Positions 8,773 to 16,386 of a stretch of DNA of 21,759 nt are shown one piece after another. The notes below the pieces were generated by a model. That model searched no databases. It saw only the letters and a list, made by a program, of their open reading frames with translations, and was not told the origin of the DNA. Position 1 is the stretch's first letter, and each line of letters opens with the position of its first letter. The stretch comes from Dehalococcoidia bacterium UBA2979 (GTDB lineage: Bacteria; Chloroflexota; Dehalococcoidia; UBA2979). Both the position numbers and the translations under genes were made by a program. The stretch covers positions 14,056 through 35,814 of the forward strand of contig DEAP01000020.1 in the NCBI GenBank assembly GCA_002348225.1. Direction: 5' to 3'.

Positions 8773-10041
8773 ATGTTTAACTTTAATTCTTCCGATTCGG
8801 CTTTCAGCATACTCAAGCTAGCTAACTTCAGAGGAGTTTGGATGGCCGGAGGGCTATCAGCGGTTGTGCGCTGGTTAGACATGCTCGCAATCGGAATCTT
8901 CACGTATCAACTCACTGGGGAAGCTGGTGCAGTCGCCTTCACATTTGTGATACGTATGATGCCTCGGCTTATTTTTGGACTTTTTGTGGGTGCACTGATA
9001 GACAGATTCAATAGAAAAAAGTTGTGGGTTGGTTCACTTCTTTTTGTTTCGCTAACTTATCTGATGCTCGGCATCGCCATCACTTTTTACGATATCCAAT
9101 ATTGGCAGTTGCTCTCTTTTGTATTCATCCTTGCAATCGGTTGGTCTATCGAATTTCCTAATCGGAAAGCGATTATTGCGGACACGGTTCCCGAAGATCT
9201 GTTAGCACGTGCAATCGGAATTGAGTGGAGTACCGATTCTTTAGCAAAAATACCGGGGCCGTTAATCGCCGGAGGACTTATCACTCTCATCGGCGCTGGT
9301 TGGGCCTATCTCCTCGGTGGGATAATAATTATTGTCGCCGCGGGAGTCGCATCCAGAGTCTCGTTGGAAGTCCGAGAACCTACGACTGAAGGAACCAGTT
9401 CGTTAACACAAGTAAAAGATGGACTCCGATATGTTACGGCAAACAGACTCCTTATCGGAGCACTCGGTGTAACGATTGTTTTCAACCTCGCCTTCCCGGC
9501 ATATAACTCTCTCCTACCAGTTATTGGCAAAGATATCCTTGAGGCTGATGCCTTCCGTGTAGGAATCCTCGGATCGATCGAAGGAGTGGGAGCTGTAATT
9601 GGCTCTCTTTGGATCGCCCAGTCATCCAGAGAAATACACTTCAATCAAATCTACTACTTCGGCACAGGATGGTTCCTTCTTTGTGCCTCGGCATTTGCTT
9701 TTTCAGAGATATATCTTGCAAGTCTTCTCGCTATCTTCGGCGTAGGATTTGGATTTGCCGCTTTCGCGACGATGCAAACGGCGATATTAATCCGCGTAGC
9801 TGCACCAGAAATGAGAGGTCGCGTACTCGGGGTTCTTTCTTTCTGCATAGGACTCGGACCGCTGACTGCCGTTCAGGTAGGACCACTAGTCAATGCCGTA
9901 GGTCCGCAAAATGCGCTACTTATCGTGCTACTTGAGGGAGCAGTGCTTCTCATCGCCACAGCTTGTTTCTTCCCGATGATCATTCGGAAGTTGTCACCCG
10001 GACTCATCGAAAAGCACGGACGTACGATGGTCGCTAAATAA
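8773..10041 (+). CDS. Major facilitator superfamily transporter (MFS_3-like)
   Basis: A 422-residue polytopic membrane protein with about 10-12 hydrophobic segments across its full length. The first loop between helices 2 and 3 holds FVGALIDRFNRKKLWVG, the MFS loop 2-3 motif in the form G-x3-DRxxRKK. The N terminus (LANFRGVWMAGGLSAVVRWLDMLAIGIFTYQLTG) resembles the drug/siderophore exporter group that includes EntS-like proteins. In the second half AAPEMRGRVLGVLSF is the usual inter-helix signature of this group. An AAAGGA ribosome site precedes the ATG. A second MFS gene follows after about 56 bases. Likely a proton-driven efflux carrier; substrate unknown. Confidence 0.9.
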   Translation: MFNFNSSDSAFSILKLANFRGVWMAGGLSAVVRWLDMLAIGIFTYQLTGEAGAVAFTFVIRMMPRLIFGLFVGALIDRFNRKKLWVGSLLFVSLTYLMLGIAITFYDIQYWQLLSFVFILAIGWSIEFPNRKAIIADTVPEDLLARAIGIEWSTDSLAKIPGPLIAGGLITLIGAGWAYLLGGIIIIVAAGVASRVSLEVREPTTEGTSSLTQVKDGLRYVTANRLLIGALGVTIVFNLAFPAYNSLLPVIGKDILEADAFRVGILGSIEGVGAVIGSLWIAQSSREIHFNQIYYFGTGWFLLCASAFAFSEIYLASLLAIFGVGFGFAAFATMQTAILIRVAAPEMRGRVLGVLSFCIGLGPLTAVQVGPLVNAVGPQNALLIVLLEGAVLLIATACFFPMIIRKLSPGLIEKHGRTMVAK

Positions 10042-10097
10042 TATTCCGACCAAGTGACGAAAACCATACAATCGCAAATCCGACTACCATTGTGCAC

Positions 10098-11375
10098 ATG
10101 TCTGAAAACTCACCAACCGCGGCTGTAGATGCCCGCTTGAAATTCAGAGGACTGGTTGCCGGACTTTCGGTCGGACACGGCCTGAAGCACTTTGTCCAAA
10201 GCACATTCTTGATGCTTGTTCCAGGTCTGAAAGAAACGCTCGGACTCTCTGGCCTTGGTATGGGCTCAATTCAATCGGTACAGGGGGTGTCGAGCGCGAT
10301 CTCAAATATCCCTGCCGGAGCGCTCGCCGACATATACCCAAATAAGATTCGTTGGCTCCTCTTCTTTTCGATGGCTATGATTGGGACCGGCTATCTAACT
10401 TTGAGTACAGCCAACTCGTACCTCATGGTGTGCGTCGCAGTTGCACTCCTCGGATTTGGATCCAACTTCTGGCATGCGCCGGCGTTTGGCACACTAGCCG
10501 CACGTTACCCACGACAGAGAGGTCTTGCAATATCGCTCCATTTGACGGGGGCACAAGTTGGGAACACGACTGGACCCTTCGTCATCGGGGCACTGCTCGA
10601 AGGTTTTGCGTTTAGCGCACTAGGGATGTTTGAAGTCGATATCGATTCCGTCTTGTCATGGCGGCAAATATCACTAGGAGTAGCGGCAATTTGCCTCGCA
10701 ACCTGCCCAATTATTTTGTCTCTCATGTCTGATGATGATTCCCTCAAGATACAAACCGAAAATAAGTTTCGTGACTATCTCCGGGCCGGGGAAAAATTGG
10801 TCCGTAATCGCCATGTGATCGGGTATACAGTCCTTGGAGGCTTGAGAGGCGCTGTGCACGGTTCGTTCAGTTTGTTCATCGTAATTCATATGGCCGAAAA
10901 TTTGGATTTTTCAGAATTCAAAATAGGGTTTCATGTTGCCTTGCTTACGGCTGCCGGAGTGCTCAGTACTCCTTTTCTAGGCCATATTTCTGATTCGATC
11001 GGACGGAAACCGGTCATTATCACGTCGATGTGGACGATGGCCTTACTCATACCTATATTTCTAATCCTACCGACCGGTGTCCCGTTTACCCTTGGACTAG
11101 CGGTACTCGGTCTCGTGTTTTTCTCGGTGATGCCTATAATCACCGCTGCGGCTCAGGATTCTGCTGGCAGCGGCTCGGAGGGATCGGTTACTGCGATGAT
11201 GTTCCTTGGACTGTCTCTGGTATCCCTTAGTTCGCCACCGATAGCAGGGACTATATACGACAACTCAAGTTTTGACGGTGTTCTGATTTTTTGCACCGGA
11301 TTAGCAGTAGCTGGGGCTCTATTGGCAACTGTTTTGCCGACGCCGCCATCACCTACTATCGAAAAAGCGGCCTGA
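10098..11375 (+). CDS. Major facilitator superfamily transporter (Fsr/MFS_1-like)
   Basis: A 425-residue membrane protein with about 12 hydrophobic segments. GHGLKHFVQSTFLMLVPGL near the N terminus and SAISNIPAGALADIYPNK in the loop 2-3 region resemble the fosmidomycin-resistance-like MFS group. A second-half repeat LGHISDSIGRKP is the equivalent of the loop 8-9 motif. It is not closely similar to the MFS protein just upstream, so this is a pair of different carriers rather than a tandem duplication. The start is taken as ATG at 10098; an in-frame GTG two codons earlier is possible, and no ribosome site is evident. Its last 20 bases overlap, tail to tail, the end of the metallo-hydrolase gene on the other strand. 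Confidence 0.9.
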   Translation: MSENSPTAAVDARLKFRGLVAGLSVGHGLKHFVQSTFLMLVPGLKETLGLSGLGMGSIQSVQGVSSAISNIPAGALADIYPNKIRWLLFFSMAMIGTGYLTLSTANSYLMVCVAVALLGFGSNFWHAPAFGTLAARYPRQRGLAISLHLTGAQVGNTTGPFVIGALLEGFAFSALGMFEVDIDSVLSWRQISLGVAAICLATCPIILSLMSDDDSLKIQTENKFRDYLRAGEKLVRNRHVIGYTVLGGLRGAVHGSFSLFIVIHMAENLDFSEFKIGFHVALLTAAGVLSTPFLGHISDSIGRKPVIITSMWTMALLIPIFLILPTGVPFTLGLAVLGLVFFSVMPIITAAAQDSAGSGSEGSVTAMMFLGLSLVSLSSPPIAGTIYDNSSFDGVLIFCTGLAVAGALLATVLPTPPSPTIEKAA

Positions 11376-12213
11376 ATTCATAATCGCCGCCACTAGGAAG
11401 CACTGACCCGATACCCGAGGACCCAATATGAGCTGATGCTATCAGCCCCGTGTGTTCCACAACCTCCTCAATTAGCTGTATACGAGTCGAGATACCTTCC
11501 CTTGAATTCAGATCGGAATGGAAGGCTCGAGAAGGCTCAAAAACGTAGAAAGGGCTTACTATCACGTCCCCTGTAACGTATAAGTACTCACCTTGTGAAG
11601 AAATCCGAATGCTCACGCTACCAGGCGTGTGACCAGGAGTTTCAAAGCAGGTCACACCAGGCGCTATCTCAACATTGCCGCTGATTAGTCTCAACAATCC
11701 GATTTCCTTAAGTGGCTCGACGAACCTGACGAAGAACGGAGGAACAGGTGTGCGGCCAGTAAATTCATCCCAGTCTTTCTGGTGAAGCAGATAGTGTGCA
11801 TTAGGAAAATAAGGGGACCCCTCCGCGTCGACGTTCCAAGCAACATGGTCCGGATGTGCGTGCGTCAGTACAACGTAATTAATTTCTGTTACAGATACAC
11901 CCGCAGCGCCTAGACTCTGCATCAGTGTCCCGTGCATGTTTTTGTACCTTGGATAGGGGCCAACTCCAACCCCGGTATCCACGAGTATGTTCGTTTCATT
12001 AGTCTGAATCAGGAAGCAATTATTGTGGATCCGCCAATTATGTGAGTCCCCATGGAAGTCATTCGGAAATTTATGGTGGTACCAAGACCAGTCCACTTCT
12101 TCACCGCTGTCAGTATCTTCACGATATGGATGTCCGTCAATATTTGCAGCACCATCGGGCAAACAAGTAATCGATATTTCACCAATTCGAACACTCTGGA
12201 TGTCTGGACTCAA
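11356..12213 (-). CDS. Metallo-beta-lactamase-fold hydrolase
   Basis: A 285-residue soluble MBL-fold enzyme with the full metal site: H118, H120, D122, H123 in THAHPDHVAWN, H195 in ETPGHTPGS, D216 in VTGDV and H262 in ASAHIG. This set supports a two-metal hydrolase (lactonase, thioesterase, glyoxalase II and similar groups share it). A tryptophan- and histidine-rich insert, DWSWYHHKFPNDFHGDSHNW (residues 41-60), precedes the core. The start is TTG at 12213, overlapping the TGA of the upstream GGT-like gene as TTGA, with GGGAG seven bases before it; no ATG or GTG start is nearby. This coupling shows co-translation with the GGT-like gene. Last gene of the probable LDI operon. Confidence 0.9.
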   Translation of the reverse strand: MSPDIQSVRIGEISITCLPDGAANIDGHPYREDTDSGEEVDWSWYHHKFPNDFHGDSHNWRIHNNCFLIQTNETNILVDTGVGVGPYPRYKNMHGTLMQSLGAAGVSVTEINYVVLTHAHPDHVAWNVDAEGSPYFPNAHYLLHQKDWDEFTGRTPVPPFFVRFVEPLKEIGLLRLISGNVEIAPGVTCFETPGHTPGSVSIRISSQGEYLYVTGDVIVSPFYVFEPSRAFHSDLNSREGISTRIQLIEEVVEHTGLIASAHIGSSGIGSVLPSGGDYEFRPLFR

Positions 12214-13925
12214 TCGCGGACTCCCAAAGTCTCAGTCGGTTCTACGAGAGCTTCGCCTCCACCAACGGCCACAGGTGCACCATCAGCCCGCCAGCATGCC
12301 ACTCCTGACATTAGTCCAGTCTCCAGGTCCCGATATATACCATTCATCCCTCCACCGATCTTGAACGGAGCACTCGCCTCATGACCCAAGTTGGACAGCT
12401 CGGATAGAAGGTTCTGTACGTCTGGGAAGGAAGCTTCAATCTCCAGACCATGCCCTTGATCAAAAATACGAGGGGACTCAACTGCCTGTTGCAGAGTCAT
12501 ACCATGCACGATCACATTCGTTATGGCCTGATGAACAGAACTGAAGATTCGAAGTCCCCCAACTGATCCCAAGGCAAAATTTGTCTCTCCATCCTTCAGA
12601 ACAATGACGGGCGACATAGAGGAAAGAATCCGTTTCCCTGGGGCAATAGAATTTGTTCGGCCAGGCCTCGGATCCATAAGTTGCATCGTGTTATTGAGAA
12701 GTGTGCCCGTGCCTGGCACAGTAACTTTCGATCCGAACGCTCCGTGGAGGGTATTTGTCGATGCCACGACATTCCCATCAGAATCCATCGCACAGCAGGT
12801 AGTCGTTTCATTGTGCTCGGGTGCGGGACGCTCACCGTATGAATACTGCTGAGCTCGGTTCAAATCGATATCATTCGCACGATCTTGACCGTATTCCTTG
12901 GAAATTAACCAATCAATCGGAATATCAGTGGTTAAGGGGTCGGCCATATATTGAGTACGATCCGCAAAGGCTATTTTCAACGCCTCCGACAACAAATGGA
13001 CTCCTTCTGTAGAGCCAAATCCAGTCCCCGCGAGATCGTATGACTCCAGAATATTCATCATCTGCACAATATGAGCACCGCCCGAAGAAGGAGGCGGAGG
13101 TGCGAGAATCTCATAGCCCGCACCGATCCTTGCAATGACTGGTGGTCGTTCATAGATCTTGTAGTCCGAAATTTCTTCCTCTGTGATTAGTCCGCCATGA
13201 GCACGCATATCATCAGCAATGGCTTTACCCAGCGGACCGCCATACAAGTAGCCAGGCCCTTCCGACCCAATTCGTTCCAATGTATTTGCATAATCTGATC
13301 GAATTATTCGATGCCCCACTTCGGGAACATGATCACCGGGTAAGAATACCTTTTGACTATCCGTAAAGCGTCTTAATCCAGACTCAGCATTTATGATGCT
13401 CTGCTTCAGGTAGGGACTCACTGGGAATCCTTTGGTAGCTAGTCGGACGGCTGGCGCGACCACATCGTACAACTCAAGATTTCCGTATTTCTCGATTGCA
13501 GTTGCCCACCCAAGACAAGTACCACCCACTCCAACGGCCAAGTGACCGGTCAGGTTTAGGTCATCAACAACACCATGATCTAAATGATCAGGAATGGGTT
13601 CGAACAGATCCGGCGTAGCTGCTTTGGGAACCTCAGCATAATTATCGATAACGATATCGGTTCCATCAGCCATATGAATATTAGTAAATCCCGCTCCAAA
13701 TACTGTAGTCATCATTGGCTCCACTACTGACAGAGCAAACATTGTGCCTATTGCAGCATCTACCGCGTTACCCCCCGCGAGAAGCAGCTCGACGCCTGCA
13801 TGAGACGCAAGCACGTGATTGGAAGTCACTACTCCTTTGGAGCCCGAAGCTGGTTCCTTGACAGTCGGGAAAGTATATTTCCCGCCGGAACTTTGCGTAG
13901 GGATCGGTGGCGAGTTCAGTTTCAA
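12210..13925 (-). CDS. Gamma-glutamyltransferase-family Ntn hydrolase, probably not acting on gamma-glutamyl substrates
   Basis: A 571-residue protein of the GGT family, which self-cleaves so that a new N-terminal Thr becomes the nucleophile. That Thr is T374 in NETTTCCAMDSDGNVV, and LLNN, LSSMSP (S435-S436) and GSVGGLRI follow in family order. By eye the residues that bind the gamma-glutamyl group in E. coli GGT are changed: Arg114 aligns to Tyr96 (IDNYAEVP), Asn411 to His394, Gln430 to Thr413 and Asp433 to Leu416. The His after the usual Thr-Thr pair is also Thr. Cleavage therefore looks possible but the substrate is probably different. No signal peptide, unlike periplasmic GGT, so likely cytoplasmic. 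Start TTG at 13925 has a GGAGG ribosome site six bases upstream. 25 bases after the alpha/beta hydrolase gene. Confidence 0.88.
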   Translation of the reverse strand: MKLNSPPIPTQSSGGKYTFPTVKEPASGSKGVVTSNHVLASHAGVELLLAGGNAVDAAIGTMFALSVVEPMMTTVFGAGFTNIHMADGTDIVIDNYAEVPKAATPDLFEPIPDHLDHGVVDDLNLTGHLAVGVGGTCLGWATAIEKYGNLELYDVVAPAVRLATKGFPVSPYLKQSIINAESGLRRFTDSQKVFLPGDHVPEVGHRIIRSDYANTLERIGSEGPGYLYGGPLGKAIADDMRAHGGLITEEEISDYKIYERPPVIARIGAGYEILAPPPPSSGGAHIVQMMNILESYDLAGTGFGSTEGVHLLSEALKIAFADRTQYMADPLTTDIPIDWLISKEYGQDRANDIDLNRAQQYSYGERPAPEHNETTTCCAMDSDGNVVASTNTLHGAFGSKVTVPGTGTLLNNTMQLMDPRPGRTNSIAPGKRILSSMSPVIVLKDGETNFALGSVGGLRIFSSVHQAITNVIVHGMTLQQAVESPRIFDQGHGLEIEASFPDVQNLLSELSNLGHEASAPFKIGGGMNGIYRDLETGLMSGVACWRADGAPVAVGGGEALVEPTETLGVRD

Positions 13926-13950
13926 TTTAGTCCTCCCAAATCAGGTACGG

Positions 13951-14736
13951 TCAGCTGGTAATGAATCGTTTAAAGACACCTACAAGTCGTTCAGGGACCT
14001 GCGCATTCGGATAATGACCAACACCAGAAAATACATGTAGATGCCTAACTGATTCGTTGAGTTGCAAAAAATAGTCGAGTGGCTCTGCCGGGTCTACGAC
14101 ATCATCAGCATCCCCAAGTATGACAAGCGTCGGCACTTGTATAGTTGCTGCCACGTCAGTAATTCCGTCCCATGGCCTGGCTTGACCAAGTAATCGTTCT
14201 TCTGGATTATTGTCAATGTCAGTACGAAGTTGCTTCCGTGTGTCTTCAGATAGTCCAAGATGCTGTGCCTCCCAGTGTGCAAAGGCTTCCGGACTCAAAG
14301 ATTTCCCGTACCCCGCCCTGGTTTTGGAAGTCATAGAAGATCGGTTCGGTTCCTTCACCACGGCAGGACCTGCAATCTGTATCAGTCGTTCTACTAAATC
14401 AGGAGCATCGCGCAGAATATAGCTCGCCACGATTGTGCCCAGAGAATGTCCGACAAGGACACATTTCGTTATCCCCAGTTTATCCAAAGCACCCCTCAGG
14501 TCGATTGCATAACTCGATGGATGATAATCCGTACTTTCTCGCGTCCGATCCGAGCCACCGGCCCCACGCAGACTGATCGCATAGGATTGATATCCGGATT
14601 CAGCCAAATAGGTTTGAACTGAATCCCATATGCGAGCAGAAGAACCAGCACCATGTATCAGTACCACCGGCACCGATGACTCCGGACCTTGCTGGAAATA
14701 TTCAAGAGATACATCTTGCACTTCTAGTGTTGGCAT
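13951..14736 (-). CDS. Alpha/beta-fold hydrolase
   Basis: A 261-residue hydrolase with the classic order: oxyanion-loop HGAGSSA (about residues 28-34), nucleophile elbow GHSLG with Ser98, acid Asp211 in LGDADDVV and His241 in GVGHYP. The cap region between them is short and helical. Such enzymes cleave esters, lactones, epoxides or C-C bonds; the exact reaction cannot be read. An ATG four codons upstream (14748) is in frame, but ATG at 14736 has GAGG six bases before it and is preferred. The preceding LDI-like gene ends 60 bases upstream on the same strand. Confidence 0.92.
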   Translation of the reverse strand: MPTLEVQDVSLEYFQQGPESSVPVVLIHGAGSSARIWDSVQTYLAESGYQSYAISLRGAGGSDRTRESTDYHPSSYAIDLRGALDKLGITKCVLVGHSLGTIVASYILRDAPDLVERLIQIAGPAVVKEPNRSSMTSKTRAGYGKSLSPEAFAHWEAQHLGLSEDTRKQLRTDIDNNPEERLLGQARPWDGITDVAATIQVPTLVILGDADDVVDPAEPLDYFLQLNESVRHLHVFSGVGHYPNAQVPERLVGVFKRFITS

Positions 14737-14758
14737 GGCGGTCCTCATCCAAAGTTAG

Positions 14759-14771
14759 CCCTAGTATAGGG
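14759..14771 (-). promoter_or_regulatory. Small perfect inverted repeat containing a -10-like TATACT
   Basis: CCCTA-GTA-TAGGG lies in the spacer between the LDI-like gene and the alpha/beta hydrolase. On the minus strand it includes TATACT, a good -10 box, with only a weak -35 upstream. It could be an internal promoter with an overlapping operator or simply a weak hairpin. No T-run follows, so it is not a standard terminator. Confidence 0.25.
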
Positions 14772-14796
14772 TCTCCTAAACTGACTGAAAGAGTGT

Positions 14797-16299
14797 TTAA
14801 TGACTGATCTGGACGGAATATGGGCCGACTGGGATGGTCACTTCCAACTCGTCATCAATGACTTGCCAAGAAATATCTGCATCGGATCTCACATCAAGAC
14901 TGTCTGTATCCACGTTTTGTATTTTGAATGAAGTCCGTTCACCACGCGCATCCGGCAACCCTTCGTCTAACGCTATCGTGAGCACACGTTCTTTGGGATC
15001 ATAGAACGCCTGAGTCAATGAAACGCGCGGAAAATCGACGCCATAGACCGTTGGTTCATTGAATTTTGTAAGATTCGGCTGGTTGAACAATCGCCACCAA
15101 GCAGCTTCACTACCAGCCTCAGCGTACGCCATAATAGCGTTGAGCTGGCCACGAGGGTGCGTCTCGTTTAATCCAAATCCCCACGTAAATTCTCCGGACT
15201 CTGAATCCCATGTTGGTTCGTAGTGCTCTTCAGCAAGCGATAGTAATTTCTCAAATAACGAGTTCTTGCCAAACTCTCTCGCTAATGCTGCCGTCCTCAC
15301 TAGAGGACCAATCCCTCGTTCACCATCGATAAAACTCGGTGATTCATTCCACCCAAGCTGGTCCACCATACTGTCCACCAAAAGTACCGTATCCTCTCGA
15401 TGCTGAGCTGCTGTCTGGAAATACAGAAGGAATCCACTAGCACTCGGGCCCAAATGGTGATAGTCGATTATCGGATCGTAATAGAGTGACTGGGTCCCTA
15501 CTGGGCGTCCGTCCTCAAATGGGATATAAAACTCCTTGGTATATTCCCACCACTCGTCATATATCGAGTGCGTAGAATCGCTAAAGAGTATGTCGTACAG
15601 TCTCAGACCGAGACCAGCTGCGCCCAGTCACGTGGGCCATATCTTAGTGTTCTCTCAGTGCGGCCCTTCTGGTCGATCAACCCACTGGTCGTGCAGAAAC
15701 CGAGCCATCTTTTCATGAGTCCAGGAAAAGGTGTTCTCACCGTCTCTCACAACGTCAAACGGGTCATTCCATTTTGAATCGCCTGATACATACCGATGTA
15801 GTCCCATAACCACAAGGAACCAACCGCGATAAAACAGATTGCCATCTGCACCAACAGGATCCATCTGGAGTCCCCAGGGCTCCACGCCATTTGCCGTCCA
15901 TCCAGGGACATCATAATCATCAACAAGATGCTCCGGTAGAAGACGCACGAAACCTTCAGGGTAATTACCTCTCCTTGGATCTTCACCAATCTGATCGAGC
16001 CAGTCTTTAGCAGCCCAGTAGCCCGAATATCTCTCGACGATCTCGTCCAGAATTGAACTGTATACCTCGCGCCAGGCGGGAGTTGTATCTGCCATCAAAG
16101 CTACTGAGTAACTCGATTCAAATAAATCGAATCGGTGCCATGATGTGGTGGGTTCTCCAGTTCGATTGTCCCAGTGCTCATGTGGCTGACCGTCTTTGTC
16201 CCAATTGTCAGGTGTATGGGTTTTACGATGCAGATAGCGGAGCCACCCGAGCGAACGAGCGGACAGTTTCGGATAGTCCTTGTTAGACGCAAGAACCAT
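14797..16299 (-). CDS. Linalool dehydratase/isomerase-family enzyme, predicted selenoprotein with two selenocysteines (TGA codons 215 and 224)
   Basis: One 500-codon frame runs from ATG 16299 (GAGGGG ribosome site) to TAA 14797. It is interrupted only by two in-frame TGA codons, at 15655-15657 and 15628-15630. The protein aligns by eye with linalool dehydratase/isomerase: NLFYRGWFLVVMGLHRYVSG (residues 154-173) against the LDI segment [20 protein letters not shown], and GPH-TGA-ENTKIWPT-TGA-LGAAGLGLRLYD against CEPDNYFVQC plus the AYLSLWVYD helix. Both TGAs fall on the LDI catalytic cysteines (recalled as Cys171 and Cys180), nine residues apart, and the Glu after the first is kept. Downstream residues such as GIGPLVRTAALAREFGKNSLFEKLL also match. 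Each TGA has a hairpin behind it. LDI catalytic His129 aligns to Trp160. No signal peptide, so cytoplasmic, unlike periplasmic LDI. A C-terminal beta-rich extension is present. First gene of the probable operon with hydrolase, GGT-like and MBL genes. The alternative is a pseudogene. Confidence 0.88.
15599..15615 (-). promoter_or_regulatory. Predicted SECIS hairpin for the second TGA
   Basis: In the mRNA, GGUCUC-GGUCU-GAGACU forms a 6-bp stem (five Watson-Crick pairs and a terminal G-U) closed by the loop GGUCU. The loop starts exactly 18 nt after the TGA at 15628-15630. From memory, the E. coli fdhF SECIS also begins its GGUCU loop 18 nt after its TGA. G in the first two loop positions is the hallmark of SelB recognition. 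Confidence 0.82.
15622..15637 (-). promoter_or_regulatory. Predicted SECIS hairpin for the first TGA, with the second TGA in its loop
   Basis: GCCCA-CGUGAC-UGGGC forms a 5-bp stem with a 6-nt loop that begins 22 nt after the TGA at 15655-15657. The loop has G at its second position, meeting the relaxed bacterial SECIS rule as I recall it. The second TGA codon itself is in the loop. Weaker match than the downstream hairpin. Confidence 0.5.
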
Positions 16300-16386
16300 T
16301 TCAACCCCTCATCTATTTCGTATAAATCTTACAACGACATGTAAAGTATCGGACAACCAGTGCTATTCGTAGTACGCTCTGCACTC

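Noticed and set aside
8773..11375. Tandem duplication of the two MFS genes
   Set aside because: The two proteins differ clearly in their N-terminal and loop motifs and belong to different MFS groups.
11356..11375. Possible shared terminator at the MFS/MBL convergent ends
   Set aside because: The two genes overlap by 20 bases and no GC stem with a T-run is visible.
15628..15657. TGA read as tryptophan through a genetic-code change
   Set aside because: TGA ends at least five other genes here (1444, 11375, 12210, 13951, 17400), TGG is used freely for Trp, and the family has Cys at these positions.
14797..16299. Two separate genes (15655-16299 and 14797-15453) or a frameshifted pseudogene
   Set aside because: Both parts are in the same frame with no shift. 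Only two stops occur, both TGA, both at catalytic Cys positions and both followed by hairpins. The second part has no credible start.
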